Positions 36,605-45,752 are shown, counted from the first letter of the stretch. The stretch is 64,000 nt of DNA from Streptomyces sp. B21-083 (GCF_036898825.1 NZ_JARUND010000001.1:4030001-4094000), one strand, 5' to 3'. The notes: generated from the letters alone by a model not told the origin. Numbers and translations: made by a program.

Positions 36605-38074
36605 ATGCGCTGCTGTCTCTCCGCTCCCCTCGCCGCCCTCGCGGCGTTCCCCGACCCCCGCGACCTCGTCCGGTCCGGCGCGCTGCTCACGCCCGCCGTC
36701 CTGCGGTCCGCGCTCGCCGCGCGCCGGGAACGCGTCACGCGCGCCGACGTCGTGACGGCTCTCAACCTGGAACTGGTCACCCTCACCGAGGACAGCGCCG
36801 TCATCACCTGGTACACGGCCGTGCCGGGCACGGACGACGGTTTCGGCCACCTCCTCCCCGCCGTCACCGAGGGCGAGGTCGTGTACGGCACCCACCCCGC
36901 CCACCTCACGCGCACGGCGTCCGAGGGCCGGCCGACCGCCCACCACCACGTCGAGCTGACGGACCTGGAACCGGGCCAGACGTACTACTACCAGGCCCGT
37001 TCGCGCGGTCGGGCGGCCACACCGACCCCGCTGCACCTGGTGCGCGGCAACGCGGTCGGCACCTCGCTGCACGGCCTGGGCTCGCACGGCGGCCCGTACT
37101 CCTTCACGACACCCCAGCCGCCCCCCGGCCGCCACCTCCTCTCCATCGCGCTCTGCAACGACCTGCACCTCGGCGAGACCACGGCGGGCCGGGTGGCCGG
37201 CGTCCCGATGCTGCGCGGGGTCTCGCAGCAGCCAGGCCTGGACCCGTACCCGGAGATCATGAGCGTGGCGATGGTCGAGGAGGCCCACCGGCGCGGCGCG
37301 GACGTCCTGCTCGCCGCCGGGGACATCTCGGCGGCCGGCGCACCCCGGGACCTGGCCGAGGCCCGCCGCATCCTGGACGGCTTCGGCACCCACGGACGGG
37401 ACTACTTCGTCGTACGCGGCAACCACGACCGCCCCAGGCACCCCGACGACGCCTTCCGCGACGGTTTCCTGGGCGGCGCCGACGGCCCCGGCTACTTCGC
37501 GCGCGATCTGGGCGGGCTGCGCCTGCTCGGCCTGGACACCTACGAGAAGGAAGGCAACGGCGGGGACGCGGGCGGCCTGAGCCCTGAACAACTGGCCTGG
37601 TTCCAGGGCGAGTTGAGGACGGACAAGGACCAGCCGACGATCGTCTTCGGCCATCACCCGCTGACGACACGGGACTCGGTGTTTCCCATGGGACGCGGTC
37701 AGCGTCTGGATCGGGGGCAGGCCCGCTCGATCGTCGACTCCTACTCCGCCTCCCCCGGTGTCTTCCTCCACCACGCGGGCCACACCCACCGCAACAAGCG
37801 CACGGTCCTGACCAGCGCCCCGCATGTCACCCAGCAGGAGGTCAGCGCGGTCAAGGACTACCCGGGCGGCTTCTGCCTGCTCCGCGTCCACACCGGCGGC
37901 TACGCCCTCAACTACTACAAGAACAGCAGCGTTCCGGCCCGCGCCTGGGTCGAGCGCAGCCGCCTCACGGCGGGTGGCCTGTGGCCGCACCACGCCCTCG
38001 GCCGCTCGGTGACCGACCGCAACAGCATGCGCCCGCACGACCTGTCCGGCGTCCGTGCTTACCTACCCGTGTGA
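36605..38074 (+). CDS. Calcineurin-like metallophosphoesterase with N-terminal fibronectin-like domain
   Basis: A 489-residue protein. Residues 50-175 form a purple-acid-phosphatase-type beta domain (TEDSAVITWYTAVPG ... HHHVELTDLEPGQTYYYQARS). The phosphoesterase core carries all metal-binding blocks: ALCNDLHLGE, LLAAGDISAAG, VVRGNHDRP, FGHHPLT and HHAGHTHRN. It hydrolyses a phosphate ester, substrate unknown. No Sec signal is evident from ATG 36605, which itself has a weak ribosome binding site; a start further upstream in the same open frame cannot be excluded. The stop overlaps the next gene (GTGA). Confidence 0.85.
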   Translation: MRCCLSAPLAALAAFPDPRDLVRSGALLTPAVLRSALAARRERVTRADVVTALNLELVTLTEDSAVITWYTAVPGTDDGFGHLLPAVTEGEVVYGTHPAHLTRTASEGRPTAHHHVELTDLEPGQTYYYQARSRGRAATPTPLHLVRGNAVGTSLHGLGSHGGPYSFTTPQPPPGRHLLSIALCNDLHLGETTAGRVAGVPMLRGVSQQPGLDPYPEIMSVAMVEEAHRRGADVLLAAGDISAAGAPRDLAEARRILDGFGTHGRDYFVVRGNHDRPRHPDDAFRDGFLGGADGPGYFARDLGGLRLLGLDTYEKEGNGGDAGGLSPEQLAWFQGELRTDKDQPTIVFGHHPLTTRDSVFPMGRGQRLDRGQARSIVDSYSASPGVFLHHAGHTHRNKRTVLTSAPHVTQQEVSAVKDYPGGFCLLRVHTGGYALNYYKNSSVPARAWVERSRLTAGGLWPHHALGRSVTDRNSMRPHDLSGVRAYLPV

Positions 38075-38601
38075 CAGCCAACAGCACCGCGAAGACAGCC
38101 CGGTTCCGCATCCGCCCCCGCACGGAGGCCGACCTCGACGCATGCGTACGGATGCTGGCGACGGTCCACAAGGAGAACGCGTACCCCCTCAACTGGCCCA
38201 CCGACCCTGCCGGTTGGCTGACCCCACGCTCCCTCCTCGCGGTGTGGGTGGCGGAAGGGGAGGGCGAAGAGGGGATCATCGGTCACGTCCTCCTGGCCGA
38301 CAGCGACGCGGGCAACGCGGCGGCGGCCCTCTGGACCGACGGTCCCACCGCCGTGATCAACCGCCTGTACGTCGACCCCGTGGCCCGGGGCCGGGGCGTC
38401 GGTGCGGAGCTGATGGCGCGGGCGGTGGCGGAGGCGGAGTCCCGCGCCCTGCACCCCGTCCTGGACGTGGCGTCGACGGCCACGGCAGCCGCGGCCCTGT
38501 ACGAGCGCCTGGGCTGGACGCTGCTGGCGGCGGAGGTGGAGCAGGAGTGGCTGCCGGGCCAGTGGGTGAAGCTCCGCTCCTACGCGGCCCCGACGTCCTG
38601 A
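38071..38601 (+). CDS. GNAT-family N-acetyltransferase
   Basis: A 176-residue acetyltransferase. The core motif is INRLYVDPVARGRGVGAELMARAVAEA with the acetyl-CoA loop RGRGVG, followed by ALYERLGWTLL. GTG 38071 overlaps the metallophosphoesterase stop, so it is translationally coupled to it. Substrate unknown. Confidence 0.85.
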   Translation: MTANSTAKTARFRIRPRTEADLDACVRMLATVHKENAYPLNWPTDPAGWLTPRSLLAVWVAEGEGEEGIIGHVLLADSDAGNAAAALWTDGPTAVINRLYVDPVARGRGVGAELMARAVAEAESRALHPVLDVASTATAAAALYERLGWTLLAAEVEQEWLPGQWVKLRSYAAPTS

Positions 38602-38660
38602 GCAGGTACCTGCGGGCACCTGACCGGAATCACCGGTGCCCGCCGGGCGTTGGCCACGTC

Positions 38661-39065
38661 ATGACCTCCGACGAGCGCACGATCACCAACCCGCCCGCCC
38701 TGCACGACCCGACGCCCTTCGGCTACAGCCACGCCGTCTCGGCGCCCGGCGAAGCCGTGTACATCGGCGGGCAGTACGCCTCCGACGCCACCGGCGCACC
38801 CGTCCCCGGTGACTTCGCCGCCCAGGTGGACCTGGCGTTCGACCGGCTGCGCGAGGCGCTGGAAGGGGTCGGCCTCGGGTACGAACACGTCGTACGCCTC
38901 GGCACGTTCATCGTCGACCACGACCTCGACAAGCTGGAAACCCTCGGCAAGGCGCTGCACACCCGCTTCGGCGACCGCCTCCCGGCCCAGACGCTGAGCG
39001 GTGTCGCCGCACTGGCCCTACCGGGGATGCTGTTCGAGGTGGACGCGGTGGCGGTACGCCCGTAG
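38661..39065 (+). CDS. RidA/YjgF-family protein
   Basis: A 134-residue member of the Rid family: YSHAVSAPGEAVYIGGQYASDATG, the trimer-interface AQVDLAFDRLREALEGVGLGYEHVVRLGTFIVD and the terminal LPGMLFEVDAVAV. RidA enzymes remove reactive enamines/imines; the catalytic Arg seen in true RidA (near R105 in bacteria) is not obvious here (DRLPAQTLSGVAALALPGML), so it may belong to another Rid subgroup. ATG 38661 start. Confidence 0.85.
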   Translation: MTSDERTITNPPALHDPTPFGYSHAVSAPGEAVYIGGQYASDATGAPVPGDFAAQVDLAFDRLREALEGVGLGYEHVVRLGTFIVDHDLDKLETLGKALHTRFGDRLPAQTLSGVAALALPGMLFEVDAVAVRP

Positions 39066-39080
39066 ACCGCCTGGGGCCGC

Positions 39081-39926
39081 CTACCCCGCGTGCAACATCA
39101 GCCCGATGCCGACGACCAGCAGCCCGGCCGCGGCGATCCTGGGTGCTCCGAACCGCTCCTTGAAGAACACGGCCCCGATGGCAGCCCCGACGATGATCGA
39201 CGATTCCCTGAGTGCGGCCACGGGGGCGAGTTCGGCCCGGGTCTGCGCCCACAGCACCAGCCCGTACGCCGTCACGGACAGCGCGGCGCCGAGCAGTCCG
39301 ACGGCGGCGAACGGCCGTACCGTCGCCAGGAATTGACCCCGCCACTTGTACAGCGCGTAGGCGGGGACGGCGAACCCGTCCAGGGCCATCAGCCAGGCGA
39401 TGTAGGCGAGCGCGGACCCTGAGGCCCGTACGCCCAGCCCGTCGACGACGGTGTACGCGGCTATGGAGAGCCCGGTCGCCAACGCGGCGCCGATCGCCGC
39501 CCAGTTGGGCCGCCGCCCGCGCAGTCCCCACAGAGCGACACCGGTAAGTCCCGCACAGGACACGGCGATTCCTGCCGCCGCCCAGCCGTCGGGCACCTCG
39601 TGCGCGAACACGGCGGCGAGAACGGTGACGACGAGAGGCGCGGTACCGCGCGCTATCGGATAGGCCTGCCCGAAGTCACCGAGCTGGAACGACCGGATGA
39701 GCAGCACGAAGTACGCGATGTGGATGAGGGCCGACGCGACGAGATACGGCCACGCCCCGGCGGCGGGCACCGGCAGAAACGGCACAGCGACCAGCCCGAA
39801 GAGCATCCCGCCGCCGGCGATGAGCGTGAACCCGACCAGCTTGTCGGTGATGCGGTGCGCGAGCGCGTTCCAGCAGGCGTGCGTGACGGCGGCGAGCAGT
39901 ACGGCGGCGGTGACGGCCGGGGTCAC
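39081..39926 (-). CDS. EamA/DMT-family transporter
   Basis: A 281-residue membrane protein with about ten helices arranged as two EamA halves (AVTAAVLLAAVTHACWNALAHRITDK at the start; VAALRESSIIVGAAIGAVFFKERFG near the end of the second half). Drug/metabolite transporter superfamily, substrate unknown. The GTG at 39926 overlaps the stop of the YbaK-like gene (GTGA), suggesting a two-gene operon. Confidence 0.88.
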   Translation of the reverse strand: MTPAVTAAVLLAAVTHACWNALAHRITDKLVGFTLIAGGGMLFGLVAVPFLPVPAAGAWPYLVASALIHIAYFVLLIRSFQLGDFGQAYPIARGTAPLVVTVLAAVFAHEVPDGWAAAGIAVSCAGLTGVALWGLRGRRPNWAAIGAALATGLSIAAYTVVDGLGVRASGSALAYIAWLMALDGFAVPAYALYKWRGQFLATVRPFAAVGLLGAALSVTAYGLVLWAQTRAELAPVAALRESSIIVGAAIGAVFFKERFGAPRIAAAGLLVVGIGLMLHAG

Positions 39927-40408
39927 GAGGTCGCCGACTCGCGCACATCCACGAGGGTCGCACCGGCGTGGGCGATCAGGGCCTTCGGCTCCATGGGGAA
40001 CACGGTGTACGGGGTGCCGGCGGCGGCCCAGACGAGGTCGTGCTCCAGCAGCGAACGGTCGGCGAGGACGCGCGTCCTGGTCCGGTGCCCGAAGGGCGGC
40101 ACGCCCCCGATGGCGTACCCGGTGGTCTCCCGTACGACGTCCACCTTGGCCCGGGTGACCTTCGCGGCGCACAGCTCGAACCGGACGAGCTCGACGTCGA
40201 CCCGGGAGGCACCGTCCATGAGGACGAGCACCGGGACCCCGTCGGCTGAGAAGATCAGCGACTTGCAGATCTGGCTCAGCTCACACCCGATCGCGGCGGC
40301 GGCCTCGGCGGCGGTACGGGTCTCGTCGGGGAACCGGCGGATACGGGAGGTGAGTTCACTGAGGCCCAGCTCATCTAGGGCCTCGGCGAAACGGGTAGAC
40401 GTGGTCAT
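39923..40408 (-). CDS. YbaK/ProX-type aminoacyl-tRNA deacylase
   Basis: A 161-residue single-domain editing protein: AAAAIGCELSQICKSLIFS with the catalytic Lys, LVLMDGASRVDVELV and TGYAIGGVPPFGHR, the conserved G-x-x-P loop of the family. These free-standing proteins deacylate mischarged tRNAs (for example on tRNA-Pro or tRNA-Cys). ATG 40408 is preferred; a GTG-type start nine bases earlier is possible. Confidence 0.85.
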   Translation of the reverse strand: MTTSTRFAEALDELGLSELTSRIRRFPDETRTAAEAAAAIGCELSQICKSLIFSADGVPVLVLMDGASRVDVELVRFELCAAKVTRAKVDVVRETTGYAIGGVPPFGHRTRTRVLADRSLLEHDLVWAAAGTPYTVFPMEPKALIAHAGATLVDVRESATS

Positions 40409-40418
40409 GCCCGGCACG

Positions 40419-40610
40419 TTAGCGGGCGGACAGATGCGTCACGAACGAATTCCAGCTGGTTGGCGCGAGGGTCAGGTGCGGGGTCTCGACGGGGCTCTTG
40501 GAGTCCCGGATGTGGATGGTGACGGGGGTGGCGGCGACCTCTACGCAGTCACCGGGTTCGCCACTGCTGCTGTAGCTGCTCTTGAACCAGTGCAGTTCCG
40601 AGGTGCTCAT
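40419..40610 (-). CDS. DUF397-domain protein, partner of adjacent HTH regulator
   Basis: A 63-residue protein with HWFKSSYSSSGEPGDCVEVA and IHIRDSKSP, the DUF397 signature. ATG 40610 overlaps the stop of the HTH gene (ATGA), so the two are translationally coupled, the usual arrangement for these pairs, in which the small protein counteracts its regulator. Confidence 0.88.
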   Translation of the reverse strand: MSTSELHWFKSSYSSSGEPGDCVEVAATPVTIHIRDSKSPVETPHLTLAPTSWNSFVTHLSAR

Positions 40611-41452
40611 AACGCTCCCAGCGCTTGCTCGATGAAGGCCAGCGACTCCCTCGGTGGGAGAGCCTGTGCCCGAATCATCCCATAGCGCAGTTCAAGGATC
40701 CGAAGGTCCCTGGGAGTTGAGACCGGACGGCCGTTGAACGCACCGTCGGAGCGCCCAACCGCCGTACCGTCAGCGAATTTCAGCACCTCGATCAAGCCCT
40801 GCGTCCCGGCGTGCTCATCACTGTCGGTCGGCATGACCTGAAGGGTGACGTTTCTCAACCGTCCTACCTCCAGCAGGTGTTCAAGCTGGCGGCGCAACAC
40901 CGGCTTCCCACCGTAGGGACGCTCCAGCGTCGCCTGCTCCTGGATGAAATTGAGCGAGGGCACGGGGTCCGCGTCGAAGACCGACTTCCGAGCCATACGC
41001 GCGGCAGTCTCCCTCTCCATCACTTCCCGGGACAGTGGAGGCTGCGTCATCTCGAACAACGCCTTCGCGAACTCCGGCGTCTGCAACAGGCCGTGGATGT
41101 TGTGGTTGCTGTACAGCAACATCTCCACCGCCCGCTCCTCCAACTCCTTCAGCTTGCGCACCTTCTTCGGATACTGAGCCGCCTCCACATACTTGCGCAG
41201 AGCGCGAATCGCTCCTCCGGCGTTCAGCAACTCATCCGCGCTGTAAAGGAATTCGACCCGGGGAATCCGTGACCCCCGTTCGACCTTCCGGATCAGGTCC
41301 TCGCCGTAGCCCATGGCCCCCGCGAACTCGGGTACCGACATTCCGACGGCCTCCCGGTGGAACTTGATCACCCCGCCGACAACCTCGATCATCGGCGCCA
41401 TCTCGTCACCGGGTTCGATCGCCCAGCCCGCCTCGTCCACGTCCTCGCTCAT
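40607..41452 (-). CDS. XRE-type regulator, Scr1 family (DUF5753)
   Basis: A 281-residue regulator. The N-terminal helix-turn-helix reads EVVGGVIKFHREAVGMSVPEFAGAMGYGEDLIRKVERGSRIP; the C-terminal 180 residues are the DUF5753/Scr1 domain (YSNHNIHGLLQTPEFAKALFEM ... GGKPVLRRQLEHLLEVGRLRNVTLQVMP). Such genes with a DUF397 partner number in the dozens per Streptomyces genome. ATG 41452 has AGGTGGG upstream. The last sense codon before the stop (40610-40612) is TTA, so full-length product needs the bldA tRNA. Confidence 0.9.
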   Translation of the reverse strand: MSEDVDEAGWAIEPGDEMAPMIEVVGGVIKFHREAVGMSVPEFAGAMGYGEDLIRKVERGSRIPRVEFLYSADELLNAGGAIRALRKYVEAAQYPKKVRKLKELEERAVEMLLYSNHNIHGLLQTPEFAKALFEMTQPPLSREVMERETAARMARKSVFDADPVPSLNFIQEQATLERPYGGKPVLRRQLEHLLEVGRLRNVTLQVMPTDSDEHAGTQGLIEVLKFADGTAVGRSDGAFNGRPVSTPRDLRILELRYGMIRAQALPPRESLAFIEQALGAL

Positions 41453-41588
41453 ACCCACCTCCAACGGCGACCCGTACCCGTACGGCACCCCGGACAGGCA
41501 GGACAGACGGGACAGACAGCGGGGAGGTCACCCACATGGGTGATCATCACCCGATTGGCCGCGAATAGGCATACCCCCCAGTCATATG

Positions 41589-41609
41589 CTCGTGACTGTT
41601 CGTCACGAG
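41589..41609. promoter_or_regulatory. 8-bp inverted repeat in divergent HTH/Rpn-like promoter region
   Basis: CTCGTGAC (41589-41596) and GTCACGAG (41602-41609) are perfect arms around TGTTC, just upstream of the Rpn-like gene and 140 bases from the divergent HTH gene. Possible operator for the HTH regulator. Confidence 0.4.
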
Positions 41610-41627
41610 AGGACAGACGTCATCACG

Positions 41628-42526
41628 ATGGTCAGTTCCCCGCACGAGGCGATGCACCGGATCTTCCGCGAAGAACCAGGGCTCTTCGCCCGCGTCGCCC
41701 GCAAGCTCGACATCCCGGCGTTCGGAACACCGATCTCCGTCACCGAACTCCCGACCGACCTCAGTGAGACCCAACCCGTGGAGCGACGGGTGGACACGCT
41801 GTTACGGATCGACGAAGCGGACAGCAGCTACATCCTCGCGGTCGAGGCGCAGGGGAAACCCAACGCGTCCAAGCACGGCACCTGGGCGTACTACATGACC
41901 TTCGCTCAGGAAAAGTACAAGCTTCCGCCGCTGCTCCTCGTCATCTGCAAGAACCAGCGGACCGCGGACTGGGCAGCCCGTCCCGTGAAGTTCGGCCCAC
42001 CGCAGTGGCAAGTCTCGCACTGCAGCCGCTGGTGATCGGACCACGCGACATCCCCGCCGTCGAATCGCTGGACGAAGCGACCCGTGACGTACCCATGGCC
42101 GTTCTGTCCGCCATTCTGCACGCCGACGAACGGTCGGCGGATGGCACACTTAAGTTGCTCGCAGCAGCGCTGAGCGCCATGGAGGCCCGTGACCCGGAAC
42201 GAGCGGGGCTCCTCGCGGAATTCACCAGCCAGGGCCTGGGCAGGACCGAGGCATTCAAGATCTGGAGCGAACTCTTGAAGACCGACACCTCATTCTTCAC
42301 GTCGTTGGTGGCCGAGGGAATCCGAGCCGAGGGAGAAGCCAAGGGCCTCGCCCACTACCTCCTCCACCGCCTCGAACGTCGGGACATCCCCGTCTCCGAC
42401 GCCGACCAGGACCGCATCACCACCTGCGAGGCTCCCGAAACCCTCACCCGCTGGATCGACCGCGCCATCACCGCCACCTCCACGGCCGAGGTGTTCGCCG
42501 AAGACCCGGCTGCCGAGCAGAAGTAG
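41628..42526 (+). pseudogene. Rpn-like (PD-(D/E)XK-type) putative nuclease gene with a frameshift
   Basis: Two frames together give one protein of about 300 residues. The first part (MVSSPHEAMHRIFREEPGLF ... ERRVDTLLRIDEADSSYILAVEAQGK ... WAYYMTF) has the Asp and Glu-x-Gln-x-Lys arrangement of PD-(D/E)XK nucleases such as Rpn recombination-promoting proteins, and runs into TGA at 42033. The second part continues the family pattern in another frame from about 42005 (LALQPLVIGPRDIPAVESLDEA ... LLAEFTSQGLGRTEAFKIW) to 42526. The break is near 42000. A TTA codon is present at 41802-41804. Either a genuine frameshift or a sequencing error. Confidence 0.65.
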
Positions 42527-42540
42527 CGCTGGCGACGGGC

Positions 42541-42577
42541 AAGAGGGGCACCCCGCGCTGCGCGGGGTGCCCCTCTT
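42541..42577. terminator. Strong bidirectional terminator
   Basis: AAGAGGGGCACCCCGCG (42541-42557), loop CTG, and the exact complement (42561-42577): a 17-bp perfect stem ending in A and T runs on either side. It separates the convergent Rpn-like and MMPL genes and can serve both. Confidence 0.88.
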
Positions 42578-42603
42578 CATCGTGCTCGGCCTGTTCAGGC
42601 CGG

Positions 42604-44874
42604 TCAGACCTCGACCAGCTCCCGGTCCTCGTCCTTGGGACGGTTGTCGTCGTCCAACGTGCGCAGGCCCTCGCCCTCGACGTCGACGTTGGGCAGGACG
42701 CGGTCCAGCCACTTCGGCAGCCACCAGGCCCGCTTGCCCAGCAGGGCCAGTACCGCCGGGACGATCGCCATGCGGACGACGAACGCGTCGAAGAAGACGG
42801 CGATCGCCAGGCCGAAGCCGAACAGCTTGATCATCGACTCGCTGGAGCTGATGAAGCCGCCGAAGACGGCCATCATGATGATCGCGGCGGCGACCACGAC
42901 CCGGGCGCTGTGCCTGAAGCCGGTCACCACGGCGTCGGACGGCGACTCGCCGTGGACGTACGCCTCCCGCATCCGGGTCACGAGGAACACCTCGTAGTCC
43001 ATCGCGAGGCCGAAGACCACGCCGACCATGAAGATCGGCACCATCGACATGATCGGGCCGGTCTCGTCGACGCCGATCAGGCCGCTCAGCCAGCCCCACT
43101 GGAAGACCGCGACCACGGCACCGAGCGCGGCGAGGACGCTGAGCAGGAAGCCGAGGGCCGCCTTCAGCGGGACCAGGATGGAGCGGAAGACCAGGATGAG
43201 GAGCAGGAAGGCGAGGCCCACCACCAGGCCCAGGTACGGGATCAGGGCGTCGTTGAGCTTCTGCGAGAAGTCGATGTTCATCGCGGTGGTGCCCGTGACC
43301 AGCACCGTCGCGCCGGTCTCGGCCTTGACGCCGGCGCTCTCGTCGCGGATCGCGTGGACCAGGCCCTCGGTCTGCGTCGAGGACGGCTTGGAGTTCGGGA
43401 TCACGGTGATCGTCGCGGTGTCGCCGGCCTGGTTGAACTGGGCCGGGGTGACCGTGACGACGTCCTTGAGACCCTTGATTTTGTCGGCCAGCTTGTCGAC
43501 GCCTGCCTGGGGGTCGGCGACGCCCTGCGCGTCGTAGACGACCATCAGGGGACCGTTGAAGCCGGGGCCGAAGCCTTCCGACAGCAGGTCGTACGCCCTG
43601 CGCTGGGTCGTGGACGTCGACTGTGAGCCGTCGTCGGGCAGGCCCAGCTCCAGCTGGGTGACCGGGAGCGCGATCGCGCCGAGCCCGAGGACGCCGAACA
43701 TCAGCACGGCGACCGGCCGGCGGATGACGAAGCGCGCCCAGCGGGTGCCCATGTTGGGCCCGGCCGGCTTCTCGGACGTGTCGCCCTTCGCGTCGGAGAG
43801 CGCGGCGGTCGGCGCGTCGGTGAGCTGCTCGCCCTTCTTGTTCCGCCTGCTCTTCTTCTGTCCCGCAGGCTGGACCTTCCGGCCCGCGTAGCCGAGGAGC
43901 GCCGGGATGAGGGTCAGTGCGATGAGGACGGCGACCACGACCGTGCCGGACGCGGCGAGGCCCATCTTGGTCAGCATCGGGACGTTGACGACCGCGAGGC
44001 CCGCAAGGGCGATCACGACGGTGAGGCCCGCGAAGACCACGGCCGAGCCGGCGGTGCCGGTGGCGCGGCCGGCCGCTTCCTCGTGGTCTCGGCCGTCGGC
44101 CAGCTCGCCCCGGTAGCGGGAGACGATGAACAGCGCGTAGTCGATACCGACCGCGAGACCGATCATCAGTGCGAGCGTGGACGTGGTGTCGCCGAGGTCG
44201 AGCGCGTTGGCGAGAGAGGTGATGGTGGCGCCGGCGATACCGACGCCGATGATCGCCGTCAGCAGCGGCAGACCGGCCGCGACCAGCGAGCCCAGGGTGA
44301 TGACGAGGACGATCGCGGCGATGGCGATACCGACGGCCTCACCGACAGCCCCCGGCTCGGCCGCCGCCTGCAGCGCGTCACCGCCGACGTCGACGGTCAG
44401 CCCGGTGGCCCGCGCCTCGTCCCCGGCCTTCTCCAGCGCGGTCTTGGTCGAGTCCGCCAGTTCCATGCCGGGAAGCTTGTACTTCACCGACGTGTAGGCG
44501 ACCGACCCGTCCCTGCTCACGGCGTGCGTCGTGAACGGGTCGCTGACGGAGATGACTTCGGAGCCGTCGCCCAGTTGTTTGACGGTCTTCTCGACGGTCG
44601 CCTTGTTGGCGGCGTCCGTCATCTTCTGGCCCTCGGGCGCCTTGAAGACCATGCGGCCGGTCGCTCCGTCGGCGCTGGCGCCGGGGAAACGCTGTTCCAG
44701 CAGGTCGAAGGCCTTCTGGGCCTCCGTACCCGGAATGGAGAAGGAGGTGGTGCCCGCGGCGGGCGCGCTGGCCGCGCCGACTCCCGCGAGCGTCAGCAGC
44801 GCCACCCATATCAGGGCGACGAAATGCCGTCGCCTGAAGGCGAGCCGGCCGAGTTTGTAGAGGAACGTGGCCAC
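42604..44874 (-). CDS. MMPL-family RND transporter
   Basis: A 756-residue inner-membrane exporter with twelve helices in two halves, each preceded by a large extracytoplasmic loop. Proton-relay region GIDYALFIVSRYRGEL in helix 4 and AMDYEVFLVTRMREAY in helix 10 are characteristic. Substrate likely a lipid or hydrophobic compound. The gene lies 161 bases downstream of a TetR regulator on the same strand, which should control it. Confidence 0.92.
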   Translation of the reverse strand: MATFLYKLGRLAFRRRHFVALIWVALLTLAGVGAASAPAAGTTSFSIPGTEAQKAFDLLEQRFPGASADGATGRMVFKAPEGQKMTDAANKATVEKTVKQLGDGSEVISVSDPFTTHAVSRDGSVAYTSVKYKLPGMELADSTKTALEKAGDEARATGLTVDVGGDALQAAAEPGAVGEAVGIAIAAIVLVITLGSLVAAGLPLLTAIIGVGIAGATITSLANALDLGDTTSTLALMIGLAVGIDYALFIVSRYRGELADGRDHEEAAGRATGTAGSAVVFAGLTVVIALAGLAVVNVPMLTKMGLAASGTVVVAVLIALTLIPALLGYAGRKVQPAGQKKSRRNKKGEQLTDAPTAALSDAKGDTSEKPAGPNMGTRWARFVIRRPVAVLMFGVLGLGAIALPVTQLELGLPDDGSQSTSTTQRRAYDLLSEGFGPGFNGPLMVVYDAQGVADPQAGVDKLADKIKGLKDVVTVTPAQFNQAGDTATITVIPNSKPSSTQTEGLVHAIRDESAGVKAETGATVLVTGTTAMNIDFSQKLNDALIPYLGLVVGLAFLLLILVFRSILVPLKAALGFLLSVLAALGAVVAVFQWGWLSGLIGVDETGPIMSMVPIFMVGVVFGLAMDYEVFLVTRMREAYVHGESPSDAVVTGFRHSARVVVAAAIIMMAVFGGFISSSESMIKLFGFGLAIAVFFDAFVVRMAIVPAVLALLGKRAWWLPKWLDRVLPNVDVEGEGLRTLDDDNRPKDEDRELVEV

Positions 44875-45035
44875 GAGGGCGTACTCCCGGTCAGGTCGTT
44901 GAACAGCAACAGGGCGTGTTTGACCGGCCTGTTGGGGCGCAGGCGGGATCAGACCGACGTCGTGAGCAGTCGCGTCAGGTACAAGTGGGTTGTCTTACAA
45001 GGGGTGTCGGGGTACTGCAGACGTCAGGCGGCCGG

Positions 45036-45644
45036 TCAGTCACTAGTACTGACGCCGAGGGCGGGGAGCACCACGGCATCGAGGTACGAGCTCAAGTAGG
45101 CCTGCGTCGGGGGAAGTTCGTCGATGAGCGTGCGAGCGATGAAGCCGCCGACCATCATGTGCAGCACATAGCCGATAGCCGGATTGTCCGCGCGGATCTC
45201 ACCACGGTCGACGGCACGGTGGAGCACCTTGTTGAACTCCACCAACTCCGGCTCGACCAGCAGTTCCCGCAACGCCTGAAGGAGATCCGGGTTCGCGTGG
45301 GCCGCCATACCCAGAGCTCGCAACAGCGCGGAGTTCTGTTCCATGGCACAGTCGTCCTCCCGGCCCAGCAGGGCGCGGAAGTCGCCGCGCAGGGACCCGG
45401 TGTCGACGTCTGAGACCTGGACACCACCCGGCTTGAAGTGCCGCATCGCCCTGACGACCAGTTCGGCCTTGCCGCCCCACTGGCGGTAGAGCGTGGCCTT
45501 GCTGGACTTCGTACGGGCGGCGACGGCGTCCATGGTGAGGGCCTCGTAGCCGACTTCCCGGAGCAGGTCGAGCGTGGCGCCGTACAACTCGGCCTCGCGC
45601 TCGGGCGTGATCCGACTACGACGCGCCGTTGCGACCTCGGTCAT
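45036..45644 (-). CDS. TetR-family regulator of the MMPL exporter
   Basis: A 202-residue TetR repressor: HTH in residues 15-60 (ALYGATLDLLREVGYEALTMDAVAARTKSSKATLYRQWGGKAELVVRAM) and a ligand-binding C-terminal domain (NSALLRALGMAAHANPDLLQALRELLV). ATG 45644 start. Operator-like palindromes sit in the upstream region, and the MMPL gene follows, a common self-regulated efflux module. Confidence 0.92.
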   Translation of the reverse strand: MTEVATARRSRITPEREAELYGATLDLLREVGYEALTMDAVAARTKSSKATLYRQWGGKAELVVRAMRHFKPGGVQVSDVDTGSLRGDFRALLGREDDCAMEQNSALLRALGMAAHANPDLLQALRELLVEPELVEFNKVLHRAVDRGEIRADNPAIGYVLHMMVGGFIARTLIDELPPTQAYLSSYLDAVVLPALGVSTSD

Positions 45645-45678
45645 GCCACTCACCCTTTCCGGCTCCGGTATCGGACGA

Positions 45679-45752
45679 CACCGTTTCGTACAGCTCCGCC
45701 GTACGTCAATGAACATACCCCGAGAATAATAGAAACGAAACCGTTTCGTACG
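45679..45752. promoter_or_regulatory. TetR operator pair and promoter
   Basis: ACCGTTTCGTAC occurs twice as a direct copy (45680-45691 and 45740-45751). The second sits in a 13-base palindrome CGAAAC-c-GTTTCG (45736-45748). On the minus strand the palindrome is followed by TATTAT (complement of 45726-45731), a good -10 element, so a bound repressor would block the TetR/MMPL promoter. Confidence 0.6.
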
